Source of the DNA: Motilibacter aurantiacus
GTDB taxonomy: Bacteria > Actinomycetota > Actinomycetes > Motilibacterales > Motilibacteraceae
Assembly (NCBI RefSeq): GCF_011250645.1
Contig: NZ_JAANNO010000013.1
Location: 53,056 to 90,781 of the forward strand
Reading direction: 5' to 3'
DNA length: 37,726 bases
A program made the position numbers and the translations under genes. The notes under the pieces were generated by a model. The model was not told the DNA's origin. It saw only the letters and a program-made list of their open reading frames with translations, and did no database searches. Position 1 is the stretch's first letter, and each line of letters begins with the position of its first letter. Below, piece by piece: positions 22,804 to 31,825 of the stretch.

Positions 22804-24602
22804 CAGGCCACCGCCCCAGCGCGCTCGGCGCCGGCATTGGTCAGGTCGAGCGTGGGAGCGAGCCCGCTGCCGGCGGCCTTGGTCAGGTCGGTCACCCAGC
22901 GCTTGTTGGTGTTGTGGACCGCGCTGCGCCGCTCGGCTCGGGTCAGCTGCAGCTGGACGGGGATGCCCGGCCGCTGCCCGACCTTGATGAGCAGCTTGCC
23001 GCGACCGGGCGGCTCGCTGCCCGGCCTGGCGTCCCTGTCCCCCTCCTCGGCGTCCTGAGCAGGGCCCTCGCCCTCGTCCCAGCCGCGCGGCGTGGACCAG
23101 GAGGTGACGGTGTCGACCTCTGCGTCGGTGAAGCCGACGACCTCCGCAAGCTCCTTGAGCTCGGCGGGGGGCAGCCCGGCCACGACGACGATCCCGGCGC
23201 GCTCGACCAGGCCCTTGGCCTTGGCGATGTCGGCCGGGTCCTGCATGGACTTCAGGTCCGCCATCGAGTGCGAGCAGTACGCCTGCCCCACTCCCTCCTG
23301 GCGGTTGAGCCGTGAGACCGAGTCGACCCGGTCGACCATCCCGGCGCCCGAGCGCAGCACCCGCCACAGTTCGTCCAGGACGACGAAGTAGCGCCGCTGC
23401 GGGGCGAGACCGGCGTCGGCGAGCTCGTTGGCCGCCTCGACGGCACCGAACCCCTCGTTCCAGCACGCCAGCAGCACCGCGGCCTGCAGCGCGGTGTCGT
23501 TCGCGGAGATGCCGGACACGTCGACGCATACGGCGGTGGAGTCCAGGCGGATGCGCTCGGTGGTGGGGCGGGCGAACACCGAGCCCAGCGGCCCCTCGAT
23601 GAGCGCCAGCAGCGACCTCTGCAGCGGCTCGACCGCGACCCGGTAGCGCTCGACGTCGCCGCGGTCCAGTGTGGGGAGCCGCACGACCGGCGGCCCCTCC
23701 TCGAGGACGGCGACGAGGTCCGAGAGCAGCGGCGCCTCGGACGTGCCCTCGTAGGCGGCGGCGTCGGCGCGGCGCTCGGCCAGCAGCCGCAGCGCGGCCG
23801 ATAGGACGGTCCGCTCGGTGTCGGTGGTGGAGGACTGGCGGGCGAGCAGGATCAGCGCGTCGACCATGTTGAGCCGGCGGCCGTGGGCCTCCTCGCGCAA
23901 GCGGTCGGCGCGCCGGTGCATCCCGGCCGCCTGGAGCAGGTCGGCCGCCTCGTCGAGCGCGCCGGCGTCGAGGACGTTGAGCGAGCCGAGGCCGCGGCCG
24001 AGCCGGACGACCTGCCCGCCGAGCTCGCGCACGAGGTCGGCGTAGTCGGGCTTGAGGTCGCCCAGCACGAGCGGTGTGACGCCCTGCGCCGCGAGGCCGA
24101 GGACCTGGCGGCGGATGAGCGTGGACTTGCCGAGGCCGGGCAGGCCGAGCACGAACATGGAGGGGTTGGAGATGAGCTTGGCGCGCTGGAACCAGTTGAT
24201 CGGGTCGCAGCACACCGTCGCCCCGGTCGAGAGCGACGGCCCGATCGGGACTCCGACCATCGGCGTGGACGCGCCGACGACGAACGGGTAGAGCCCGCAC
24301 GCCTGCACGGTCGTGCCGCGCCACTCGGGGGGAGCTTCCACGTAGGACGCGCGGCCCAGCCCGCGACCGGCGAACCCGCGCGCGGTCAGCCGCGCAGGCT
24401 TGGCCAGGCTGGCCGGGGCGGCCTTCGGGGTCTTGTTCACCTGCTTGGTGGCGTTGCGCAGCTGGCGCTTGCTCGTCGCCTTTGCAGTGGCGGTGATGCA
24501 GGTCGAATCGCGACGGGAGGCCCGCCGGTGGCGGCGCGCGCCGCTGATGCGGGACGACACCACAGCGCCGGCCTCTTCCAGCGATGTGAGCTTCTTCGAC
24601 AT
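22803..24602 (-). CDS. VirB4-like transfer ATPase
   Basis: 599 residues. The basic Lys/Arg-rich N-terminus (first 70 residues) is followed by the ATPase core. Walker A is FVLGLPGLGKSTLIRR (about residue 155) and Walker B is YFVVLDELWRVL (about 415), with downstream conserved GVGQAYCSHSMADLKSM. VirB4-type ATPases power pilus assembly and substrate transport. It lacks the long N-terminal VirB4 domain, which may be supplied by the SCO6880-type neighbour. ATG 24602 has AGGGGA upstream and follows the SCO6880-type stop closely. Sits at the inner membrane. Confidence 0.9.
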   Translation of the reverse strand: MSKKLTSLEEAGAVVSSRISGARRHRRASRRDSTCITATAKATSKRQLRNATKQVNKTPKAAPASLAKPARLTARGFAGRGLGRASYVEAPPEWRGTTVQACGLYPFVVGASTPMVGVPIGPSLSTGATVCCDPINWFQRAKLISNPSMFVLGLPGLGKSTLIRRQVLGLAAQGVTPLVLGDLKPDYADLVRELGGQVVRLGRGLGSLNVLDAGALDEAADLLQAAGMHRRADRLREEAHGRRLNMVDALILLARQSSTTDTERTVLSAALRLLAERRADAAAYEGTSEAPLLSDLVAVLEEGPPVVRLPTLDRGDVERYRVAVEPLQRSLLALIEGPLGSVFARPTTERIRLDSTAVCVDVSGISANDTALQAAVLLACWNEGFGAVEAANELADAGLAPQRRYFVVLDELWRVLRSGAGMVDRVDSVSRLNRQEGVGQAYCSHSMADLKSMQDPADIAKAKGLVERAGIVVVAGLPPAELKELAEVVGFTDAEVDTVTSWSTPRGWDEGEGPAQDAEEGDRDARPGSEPPGRGKLLIKVGQRPGIPVQLQLTRAERRSAVHNTNKRWVTDLTKAAGSGLAPTLDLTNAGAERAGAVA

Positions 24603-24627
24603 GGCGTTCCCCTGTTCATGGAAGGGC

Positions 24628-26325
24628 TTAGAGGCCGTTGCGGAAGACGTCGGGCATCGCGACGTGCTTGGCCAGCACGACGCCCACGCCGAGGGCAGCG
24701 GCGAACGCGCTGTCCTGGGAGCCGAAGCAGCGGCGCAGTTGCAGCCGGGAGGAGGCGCCGAGCTGGTCGACGATCTCCGCGGCCTGGCCGAGCCGCTTGG
24801 GGTCGGACACCGTGACGGTGACCATCACGGACTGGCGTACGAGCCCGGCGCCTGCGGCCTGCTCCTCGGCGGTCTGCCGGGTGGCGCGGATCGCCGCCGT
24901 CTCGCCGGCGGCGGCCTGCCCGCGGCGGGCCGTGGCGAGGGTGTTCGCCGTGCGGACGTCGGCGTCGGCGATGGCGGCCGCCTCATAGGCGGCGTAGGGG
25001 CGGTAGACCACCGTGACGCGCTTGCGGTCCACGCCGGGGTGCGGGGCGAGCAGCCGCTCGAGGACGGAGGACTGCACGGCGCCGATCGGCGGCCTGGTCG
25101 TGGCGTAGGTGACCGAGGTGCCGCTGTCGTGCCGGTACGCGCCCCACGAGGCGACGGCGGCCACCGGGCCGGCGCTGTCCCAGGTGATGCCGGTGTCCTC
25201 GCCGGCCGCGCGCGCCTCCTCGACGGCGATGGCCGCCGTCGGGTCGTAGGCGACCCGGACCATCTCCGCCAGCTCCTGCGGGCGCATGGCCCGCACCGTC
25301 CCGGCGCCGGTGGCGGCCAGGTGCTCCATGAGGCCGGGAAGGCGCTGGCCGATCTGGACGGCCATCTCAACAGTGGAGCGGACGTTCTGCGGCGGGTTGG
25401 CCGGCCTGGGCAGCGAGGACGGCATCAGGTCCTCGTCGAGACCCGCGTCCGTGGGGTCCTCGCCGCGCTCGTAGGCCGCGAGCTCGCGGGCGGCCAGAGC
25501 CTTCGTGGACTCGCGCGGCTTCCTGGACTTGGCCTTCTTGCCGCGCCCGGTCAGGCCCTCTTCCTCGACCGTCGCGGGCTTGCGCGCGCTGAAGGTGAGG
25601 GTCACCCAGCCGCGGACGGTGGCGGCGCCGGCCGGGAACGTAGAGGCTGCCTCCTCCATCATCTCCCGCGCGAGGCCGGGCGCTCCGGTGCGGACCGTGC
25701 GGCGGACCTCGGAGGCGAGCCGGGTGCCCGGGTCCGGGGCCGTCTCGATCGTCGTGGTCACGGCCTCCAGGCCCGGCTCGTGCGCGAGGTCGGACAGGAA
25801 GCGCCCGTACTCCGCGACCCAGGAGTCGACCGTGTCGGTGTCGACGAGCTGCCCGCCCTCGGGCGCGACGGAGAGCACGACCGCGTAGTGACGCGCCGCC
25901 GGGATGGACACCATCGCGAACCGCTCGCCGTACGCGGTCTGCGCCTCGAACACTTCGCTGCGCGCGAGCAGGCCCGGCAGCCGGGCCGAGCCGAACGCGA
26001 TCGGCGAGACCAGCGCGGACAGGTACCTGTTCTGGCCCTTGCGCTTACCTTGTGCCCACGCGACCCGTGTCGTGAGCGTCTGCCAGCCGTTGCGCCCAGC
26101 GCGGTTTCGGTACTTGATCGGCGCCAGCAGCGCGATGAACAACAGCAGCGTGGCGCCTGCGGCAATGAACCCGCGGCCGAGCTGGACGAGGACGGTCATC
26201 ACCAGGCCGACGAGGAGCAGGCCACTGCCCAGCGTCCCCAGCCCGAACACGCCGGGCGAGCGCGGGACGACGAAGTTGCCGTAGGTGCGCGGCCCCTCGT
26301 TCCCGTTGACGGTGGAAGCAGACAT
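24628..26325 (-). CDS. SCO6880-family transfer protein
   Basis: 565 residues from ATG 26325, with GAGGG about seven bases upstream. Two close membrane helices at about 30-80 (LGSGLLLVGLVMTVLVQLG and FIAAGATLLLFIALLAPI) are followed by a long soluble region with conserved-looking RAGRNGWQTL, FAMVSIPAARHYAVVL and the alpha/beta segment VDRKRVTVVYRPYAAYEAA. Family named from SCO6880; it recurs in actinobacterial type IV secretion clusters between VirB6- and VirB4-like genes, as here. It has no Walker motif and appears to correspond to the N-terminal domain of VirB4, split off; that equivalence is inference. Confidence 0.82.
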   Translation of the reverse strand: MSASTVNGNEGPRTYGNFVVPRSPGVFGLGTLGSGLLLVGLVMTVLVQLGRGFIAAGATLLLFIALLAPIKYRNRAGRNGWQTLTTRVAWAQGKRKGQNRYLSALVSPIAFGSARLPGLLARSEVFEAQTAYGERFAMVSIPAARHYAVVLSVAPEGGQLVDTDTVDSWVAEYGRFLSDLAHEPGLEAVTTTIETAPDPGTRLASEVRRTVRTGAPGLAREMMEEAASTFPAGAATVRGWVTLTFSARKPATVEEEGLTGRGKKAKSRKPRESTKALAARELAAYERGEDPTDAGLDEDLMPSSLPRPANPPQNVRSTVEMAVQIGQRLPGLMEHLAATGAGTVRAMRPQELAEMVRVAYDPTAAIAVEEARAAGEDTGITWDSAGPVAAVASWGAYRHDSGTSVTYATTRPPIGAVQSSVLERLLAPHPGVDRKRVTVVYRPYAAYEAAAIADADVRTANTLATARRGQAAAGETAAIRATRQTAEEQAAGAGLVRQSVMVTVTVSDPKRLGQAAEIVDQLGASSRLQLRRCFGSQDSAFAAALGVGVVLAKHVAMPDVFRNGL

Positions 26326-26407
26326 GGGTGAACCCTCTTTCGCGTGACGGAGTGCAGACATTCGAGCGGGGCCGAGGCGGAAGCAGGCACGACGGCAGGG
26401 CCCGTCG

Positions 26408-26433
26408 GCCGCCCGGCCAGAAGGCCGGGCGGC
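26408..26433 (-). promoter_or_regulatory. Strong hairpin between VirB6-like and SCO6880-like genes
   Basis: GCCGCCCGGCC, loop AGAA, GGCCGGGCGGC: a perfect 11-pair stem inside the operon, in the 137-base gap between two transfer genes. No T-run on either side. It may act as an attenuator or RNA-processing/stability site rather than a full terminator. Confidence 0.5.
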
Positions 26434-26462
26434 GCGGGGCCGGGCGTGAGCTGAGGTGGGAG

Positions 26463-27602
26463 CTACGAGGCAGAGCCAGCGGCGCTTCCAGCGGCGCGCC
26501 TCGCGGCGCCCGCGGCCTGGGTCGCGCCCTGCGCGACAACCACCCACGGGGCAGCCGCGCCAGCGGCCTTGCCGAAGCCACCGGCTCCGGCGGCCTTGGA
26601 ACCGGTCGGACCCGTGACCGGGCCGGGCCTGTGCGTGCCACCACCACCCGAGGCCGACAGGCGCCCGCCGCCCCCGCCGGGGCCGCTCGCCATCCTCGCG
26701 CCGGTCGCCACCGACATCCCGACCGCGGTCATGGCGCCGCCCCCACCGCCGCTCGAGGTCGCCGCGGTCACTGCGGGGACGGCGAGCTTCATCAGCGGCA
26801 CGATGGCCAAGACCGACAGGACCATGAGGAACAGGCCCACGAACACCTGGATCGCGGAACCGCCGTCACCGACCAAGAAGAACGCGGCGGCGTAGACGAT
26901 CGCGGCGGCCGGCTTGTAGAGCAGGAACGCGACGATCCAGGCGACGGCCCTGTCGAACGAGGCCTTGCCCCGCTCGGTGATCGAGGAGGCCGCCAGCAGC
27001 GGCAGCAGCCCGCCCAGGATGGTGAGCACGGCGAACCGGGCCATCATCAGGAACATCTGCCCGAACGAGGAGACGATTCCGAACAGCCCGAGCACGAGGA
27101 TCAGGCCCGAGCCGAGCCCGGAGCCGCTCGCGTTCAGGCCCGTCGTGATCATCCCGAGCCGGTCGGCCAGGTCCCCGTCGGCGCCCTGGTCGATGATCCA
27201 GACCGAGAAGGCGTCGGAGGCCCGGCCCAGCGCGTTGATCGTGAACACGCCCGCGCCCACCACGAACAGCCACCGGAACAGGCCCTTCACCGCCTCGGTC
27301 CCGTGCCGCAGGTCCTGGGTGAACGCGATCCGCGTGGCCTGCACTGTGATGGCCAGCACCGCGATCGCGAGCGTGTACCAGTGCGTCGACCGCATCAGCT
27401 CGAAGACCGGGCCCGACGTCGTGCTCAGCTGCGGGGCGTCGATCTCGGTCCAGAACGTCAGCGAGAACTCCAGAGCCTTCGCAAACCCCTCACCCACCTT
27501 GCTCGCCGCCGCGTCGAACGCGGAGCCGGCCGTCTTCGCGACCGCGTTGGTCGCCGCATCGCAGCCGCCGCCGATGACGGGCAGGTCACAGATGTCCGGC
27601 AC
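26463..27602 (-). CDS. VirB6/TrbL-like multi-pass membrane protein
   Basis: 379 residues from GTG 27602, whose G overlaps the TAG of the VirB8-position gene. The N-terminus has PVIGGGCDAATN, then about six membrane helices (for example TLAIAVLAITVQATRIAF, GLFRWLFVVGAGVFTINALG, LILVLGLFGIVSSFGQMFL, VGLFLMVLSVLAIVPLMKL). This is followed by a Gly-rich, low-complexity C-terminal third (SSGGGGGAM, GGGGGRLSASGGGG). VirB6/TrbL proteins form the inner-membrane part of the DNA transfer channel. The glycine-rich tail is a frequent feature in actinobacterial versions. Confidence 0.82.
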   Translation of the reverse strand: MPDICDLPVIGGGCDAATNAVAKTAGSAFDAAASKVGEGFAKALEFSLTFWTEIDAPQLSTTSGPVFELMRSTHWYTLAIAVLAITVQATRIAFTQDLRHGTEAVKGLFRWLFVVGAGVFTINALGRASDAFSVWIIDQGADGDLADRLGMITTGLNASGSGLGSGLILVLGLFGIVSSFGQMFLMMARFAVLTILGGLLPLLAASSITERGKASFDRAVAWIVAFLLYKPAAAIVYAAAFFLVGDGGSAIQVFVGLFLMVLSVLAIVPLMKLAVPAVTAATSSGGGGGAMTAVGMSVATGARMASGPGGGGGRLSASGGGGTHRPGPVTGPTGSKAAGAGGFGKAAGAAAPWVVVAQGATQAAGAARRAAGSAAGSAS

Positions 27603-28360
27603 TAGACGCCTCCCCACGGGATGTAGCCCGCGGTGCTCGACACGCCCTGTCGGGTAGGGCTGGTGCCGCCGTCGGGCTGCAGCTCGAGCCGCCAGTCCCC
27701 GTTCGACCACCGCACGGTGGTCGTGACCGCCGCCATGTTGCCGCTGGCGTAGCGGTAGACCATGCCGATGACGGCGACATCCTCGGTGTAGGTGACGAAC
27801 TTGAAGCCCGCGACCTGTCCGTACTGACCAGGCTGCGGGGAGTCGTCGGTGACCTTCTCGCGTAGCGGGATGTAGGCGTCCTTTCCTTCTCCGGGCAGGA
27901 CCTGCTGCTCGACAACGTCGCGCCAGCCGTCGCCCGGCGTGATGAGGTAGCGGAAGCCGAGGTGAGCGGCGGCCAGGAGGGCGCCCGTGGGGGTATGGCT
28001 GTAGCCGGCGTAGACCGGGCCGTCGATCCGGGTCGGGCCATCAGCGTCGCTGACTGGCAAGGCCACGCCCTGGAACAGCTCCCACCGCACCCCCTTCGGC
28101 GCTGTGCTGGGCACGGCGGACGGACGCGGGACGGGCGTGATCGAGGAGGAGGGAGCCGCCGAGGCCACAACGGAAGGAGCGGCGGGCAACGTCGCCCTCT
28201 CCTTGTCGTCGTCGCGCACTGCGGCGAATGTCCCGACAGCAAGGACCAGCAGCGTGGCCAGCGTTGCGACAGCAAGCCCCGCCCGCGTCCGCCTCGTGTT
28301 CACTCCAGCCTCCGAGTCCACTTCGGGCACTTGAAGGTCCAGCATCCCCTGACTTCCCAT
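27602..28360 (-). CDS. VirB8/TcpC-position bitopic membrane protein
   Basis: 252 residues from ATG 28360; ATG 28345 with AGGGG is an alternative. Short N-terminus, one membrane helix (AGLAVATLATLLVLAVGTFAAV, about 26-48), a Ser/Pro/Ala linker, and a periplasm-side domain (about 90-252) containing DGPVYAGYSHTPTGALLAAA, VEQQVLPGEG and VRWSNGDWRLELQPDGG. The topology and position match VirB8/TcpC proteins, which form the inner-membrane assembly platform. The sequence match to VirB8 itself is weak, so the call is mainly from context. Confidence 0.65.
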   Translation of the reverse strand: MGSQGMLDLQVPEVDSEAGVNTRRTRAGLAVATLATLLVLAVGTFAAVRDDDKERATLPAAPSVVASAAPSSSITPVPRPSAVPSTAPKGVRWELFQGVALPVSDADGPTRIDGPVYAGYSHTPTGALLAAAHLGFRYLITPGDGWRDVVEQQVLPGEGKDAYIPLREKVTDDSPQPGQYGQVAGFKFVTYTEDVAVIGMVYRYASGNMAAVTTTVRWSNGDWRLELQPDGGTSPTRQGVSSTAGYIPWGGV

Positions 28361-28369
28361 CCGGGTCTG

Positions 28370-28768
28370 CTAGGACAAAGACGTCACGATCGGGCCCGCG
28401 GCGGCCAACACAACCAGCCCGGCGCAGACCTTGCCGAACGCGGCCATCTGCTCGCCCCCGTCGTCGCCGCGCTTGTGCGCGAGCATGAACTTGATCCCGA
28501 CGACGATGAGCCCGACGACCCCCGCGACGGTTCCGCCCCACCCCGCCCAGTTCAGAATCGTCTGGAAGTTGTCCGTCCCTGGCGGCCGGGTGTTGTTGAC
28601 GGAGATCGCTGAAGCCGGTCGAGCGAGCACCAGAGTGGCAAGGGCGAAGACGAGCGTGGCGCCCGTGCTGCCCAGCACAGGGGCTCTCCACGGGCGTCGG
28701 GGAGCGCACCACCTCAACTGGGCGCGGCGCCTCGTCGTTCGTGTGCGACCGAAGCTTTGTACTTCCAT
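28370..28768 (-). CDS. VirB2/TrbC-like pilin candidate
   Basis: 132 residues from ATG 28768 with AAGGGG upstream. A long basic N-terminus leads to a signal-like hydrophobic stretch (LVFALATLVLARPASA) with an AxA cleavage site, then a short mature protein with two membrane helices (GWGGTVAGVVGLIVVGIKFML, and CAGLVVLAAAGPIVTSL) around a short acidic loop. This is the architecture of VirB2/TrbC pilins. First gene of the transfer operon, followed 9 bases later by the VirB8-position gene. The long basic leader is unusual. Confidence 0.72.
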   Translation of the reverse strand: MEVQSFGRTRTTRRRAQLRWCAPRRPWRAPVLGSTGATLVFALATLVLARPASAISVNNTRPPGTDNFQTILNWAGWGGTVAGVVGLIVVGIKFMLAHKRGDDGGEQMAAFGKVCAGLVVLAAAGPIVTSLS

Positions 28769-28832
28769 GCGAGCGGCCCCTTCCGATTCGCGGGAGAGCT
28801 CTACAGGTCTCCCTGTCCATACAAGTTGACGA

Positions 28833-28861
28833 AGCATGGCTCCAGTTCTCGACGCTGTCAA
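28833..28861 (-). promoter_or_regulatory. Candidate promoter of the transfer operon
   Basis: On the minus strand, TTGACA (28861-28856) and CATGCT (28838-28833) are separated by 17 bases, giving a perfect -35 and a -10 with three of six consensus matches. It lies about 65 bases before the pilin start. Confidence 0.45.
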
Positions 28862-28866
28862 CTGCC

Positions 28867-29454
28867 ATGGACACGGTGGGTGGGAGCGGCTTAGCGTGTT
28901 GGTTCAAGGGCTTTGGCCAGGTCGAGGCGGCGAACGCTCTGGCCGACGCCGGGCTCGAGCCCCAGCGCCGGTTCTTCGTCGTCATGGACGAGCTGTGGCG
29001 CGTCATCCGCGCCGGCCACGGCATGGTCGACCGCGTCGACGCGCTCACCCGCCTCAACCACAACCAGGGCGTCGGGCAGGCGATGATCTCGCACTCACTG
29101 GCCGATCTGCGCTCAATGGACAACGACGCCGACGTGGCCAAGGCCAAGGGGTTCGTGGAGCGCGCCGGGCTCGTCGTGCTCGGCGGGCTTCCCCGCCAGG
29201 AGCTCGACGAGGTACGCGAGGTCGTCGACCTGTCCCGCGCCGAGGTCGACACGATCACGAGCTGGTCGACGCCGCCGGGCTGGAAGGCCGGCGAGGCCCA
29301 CCCGGGCCAGGGCCGCTTCCTGATCAAGTCCGGGCAGCGCGCCGGCATCCCCGTCCAGCTGCAGCTGACGAACGCCGAGCGAAACGCCGGCGGCCTCAAC
29401 ACCAACCGCCGCTGGAACCTGGACAAGACCACCGCTCCCGGGATGGTCGGCTGA
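28867..29454 (+). pseudogene. Truncated second copy of the VirB4-like ATPase gene
   Basis: About 190 residues equivalent to the C-terminal third of the VirB4-like protein at 22803-24602 but on the opposite strand. Homology begins abruptly at about 28891 with LACWFKGFGQVEAANALADA, then FFVVMDELWRVIRAG (Walker B) and GVGQAMISHSLADLRSM. The Walker A part is missing and the upstream DNA does not resemble the gene. An ATG at 28867 could start translation, but has no ribosome site. The end overlaps the traD copy (TGATG), as in the intact operon. Sequence is clearly diverged from the operon copy, so this is not a recent duplication. Confidence 0.85.
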
Positions 29455-31277
29455 TGGCCACGGTCGCGCCGAAGGGGTCCGGCGGTGGGGGGTCGGCCTG
29501 TTTGATCCCTGGCGCTGCGGTTGCCCTGCTCGGAGCGAGCGCCGCTGTGTGGGTGGGCGGCGGCCTTGCGTCGATGCTCGGCGGACACGGATGGAGGTCG
29601 GCCCCGTGGTCCCCCGGCTTCGTACTGAGCGTGGTCAAGCAGGGGCCGGACGCCTTCTGGCCGGGAGTCGACCCGCGGGTGCTGTACGCGGCGACGATCG
29701 CCGTCCTGCTGGTCGTCGCGGTCCCGCTGGTGTGGCTCGGTGTCAAGGTGGCCCATGCGTTGGGGGGGCCGACCGACGTCGCGGCCTCGCTGGCCAAGCC
29801 CAAGGACCTGCAGGCGCTCTTGGTGCGGACCCGCCGCCAGCAGGCGGTACGGCTCCGCCCCTCCCTGGCTGGGACCGAGCCGAGGAACCTGCGCCCGGCC
29901 GACATTGGCTGGGTCCTCGGCGCTCTGCGCAAGGGCGCCATGCCGCTGCTAGCCGGCTTCGAGGACGTGGGCGTGGCCATCATGGCGCCGCGCAGCGGCA
30001 AGACGACGGCCTATGGTGTGCCGCTGGTGCTGGACGCGCCCGGGGCTGTCATCGCCACGTCGAACAAGGCCGACCTGTGGCCGGGAAGGCAGCACTGCGC
30101 GCGCAGGACACGGGGGAGCGGGTCTGGGTGTTCGACCCCCAGGGCATCGCGCACGCCCCGCGGACCTGGTGGTGGAACCCGCTCGCCGCCGTCAACAGCG
30201 TCGAGGAGGCCGAGCGATTGGCCTCGCACTTCGTGCTGACCGTCGAGGGCAAGGACGGCGATATCTGGGGTCCGGCCGGCGCCTCTCTGCTGTCGACGCT
30301 GATCATGGCAGCGAAGGTGTCCGGCGGGACGCTGCTCGACGTCTACACCTGGCTCAACGACGACTCCGACCCGACGCCGGGCACGCTGCTCAAGCAGCAC
30401 GGGCACCCGCTGTTGGCCAAGGAGTTCGAGGGCACCCGAACGATGGCGCACGAGACGCGCGCCTCGGTCTACTTCACCGCCCGCACGGCGACCAAGTGCC
30501 TGCGCAACCCGCAGATCACGTCCTGGGTGACGCCTCCGCTGCCCGGCGAGGACGTCGAGGAGATCGACACCGCCGCGTTCCCGCTGTCTCGGCAGACGCT
30601 CTACCTACTGTCCAAGGACGGCGGCGGCTCGGCCGCCCCTCTTGTGGCCGCTCTGACAGACCGGATGATGCGTGAGGGCGTGCACGCCGCCGAGCTGCGC
30701 GGCGGTCGGCTCGACCCGCCGATGATGGTGCTGCTCGACGAGGCCGCGAACATCTGCCGTATCGGCGACCTGCCCTCGCTCTACTCGCACCTGGGCAGCC
30801 GCGGCGTGATCCCGCTGACGATCCTGCAGTCGTACGCCCAGGGCGTTGGGGTCTGGGGCGACACCGGCATGAAGGCGCTCTGGGGCGCGGCGACGGTCAA
30901 GGTCATCGGCTCCGGCATCGACGACGCCTCGTTCGCGGAGGACCTGTCCCGGTTGATCGGCGACCACGACGTGACCGTGGCGTCGGTGTCCTACTCCGAC
31001 GGTCGCCGCACGCGGTCCCGGTCCCCGCAGCAGCGGCGCGTCCTGCCCGCCTCGGAGATCCGCGCCCTGCCCAAGGGCCGCGTCCTGGTGATGACGACCG
31101 GCGCCAAGCCGGCGATGCTGCGCGCTGCCCTGGTACGAGGGGCCGCGCGCCGAGCAGATCGGCGCCGCCGCGAAGGCGGCCGAGGCCGAGCTGGTCGGCG
31201 CGGCCCGCCGCGACGCCGTTCCGGCCCAGCCTCGACTGGACGACACGGTCGTCCTCGACGACGTGGTGCGGCCATGA
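29454..31277 (+). pseudogene. Frameshifted second copy of the TraD-type coupling protein gene
   Basis: Starts at ATG 29454 and would end at TGA 31275-31277. Frame 1 gives two membrane helices, then VAIMAPRSGKTTAYG (Walker A) up to NKADLW. At about 30079-30081 one base is missing, and the match continues in another frame (KAALRAQDTGERVWVFDP, LVVALTD-type core, MMVLLDEAANICRIGDLP as Walker B). A second shift at about 31121-31126 moves to a frame reading WYEGPRAEQIG and ending at the ATGA overlap with the DUF4913 gene. The two shifts, located by comparison with the intact copy, would prevent a full protein. They could be true mutations or sequencing errors. Confidence 0.85.
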
Positions 31278-31825
31278 GCGAGGAGCAGGGCTACGACCCC
31301 GGCGCTGACTTCGGCCCTCCGCCCCCGGCCGATCTGACCGAGGCCGGGCGCCGCATCGTCGCGCTCGAGGCGGCGCTGGAGTACGTGACCGAGCTGCTGG
31401 CCGCGAGCGCCGAGGGAGCGGTCCCCGCAGCCGCCGGCGCGGGCGGTCCCGTTGACGACGAGGAGTGGGAGCCCTACTACGGGTCCTTGGAGGAGTGGGT
31501 CACGGACCTGTTCATCGTCGCGTTCCCGCGCAACGTGGGCCAGCAGAACAAGTGGTGCCCGCAGTGGTGGGACCACGCCGAGGCGATCATGCGCCTGGAG
31601 GTCCTGTGGCGTAGCTGGGAAGGCGCCCGGCTCGACCCGGTCAACGGCATGGCGGCCTGGATGGCCCAGCAGCTCGACCATCACCTGCCGATCCTCCTCT
31701 CCCCGGACGGGCCGTTCGGGCAGTGCACTCCCGACCGCCACCTCGCCTACAAGCCACTGCCAGTGAAGCCCCCGCCCCGCGGCTGGTTCAGGGAGCCGCC
31801 CGAGCACGCCGGCGACGTCGCCTGA
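31274..31825 (+). CDS. DUF4913-domain protein, second copy
   Basis: 183 residues from ATG 31274 (ATGA overlap with the traD copy). Core WEPYYGSLEEWVTDLF, NKWCPQWWDHAEAIMRLEVL, then LWRSWEGARLDP and DHHLPILLSPDGPFGQC matches DUF4913 and the operon copy at 20357-20968. The N-terminus differs from that copy. It keeps an open frame although the two genes before it are broken, so it may still be made from its own or upstream transcripts. Function unknown. Confidence 0.85.
   Translation: MSEEQGYDPGADFGPPPPADLTEAGRRIVALEAALEYVTELLAASAEGAVPAAAGAGGPVDDEEWEPYYGSLEEWVTDLFIVAFPRNVGQQNKWCPQWWDHAEAIMRLEVLWRSWEGARLDPVNGMAAWMAQQLDHHLPILLSPDGPFGQCTPDRHLAYKPLPVKPPPRGWFREPPEHAGDVA

Noticed and set aside
21400-23058. 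Long plus-strand open frame opposite the coupling-protein gene
   Set aside because: Complement of a real gene in high-GC DNA; composition of Gly/Arg/Val without motifs.
20965-24324. Very long minus-strand frame extending the coupling-protein gene to 1119 residues
   Set aside because: The upstream part runs through the VirB4-like gene in another frame and is Arg/Gly/Pro-rich without family motifs; the coupling protein starts at ATG 22803.
24400-26331. Long plus-strand open frame opposite the SCO6880-type gene
   Set aside because: Shadow of the minus-strand gene, which has clear family features and a ribosome site.
28836-29453. Plus-strand extension upstream of the second traD copy in its own frame
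   Set aside because: Overlaps the VirB4 fragment in another frame and has no family similarity; ATG 29454 is the true start.
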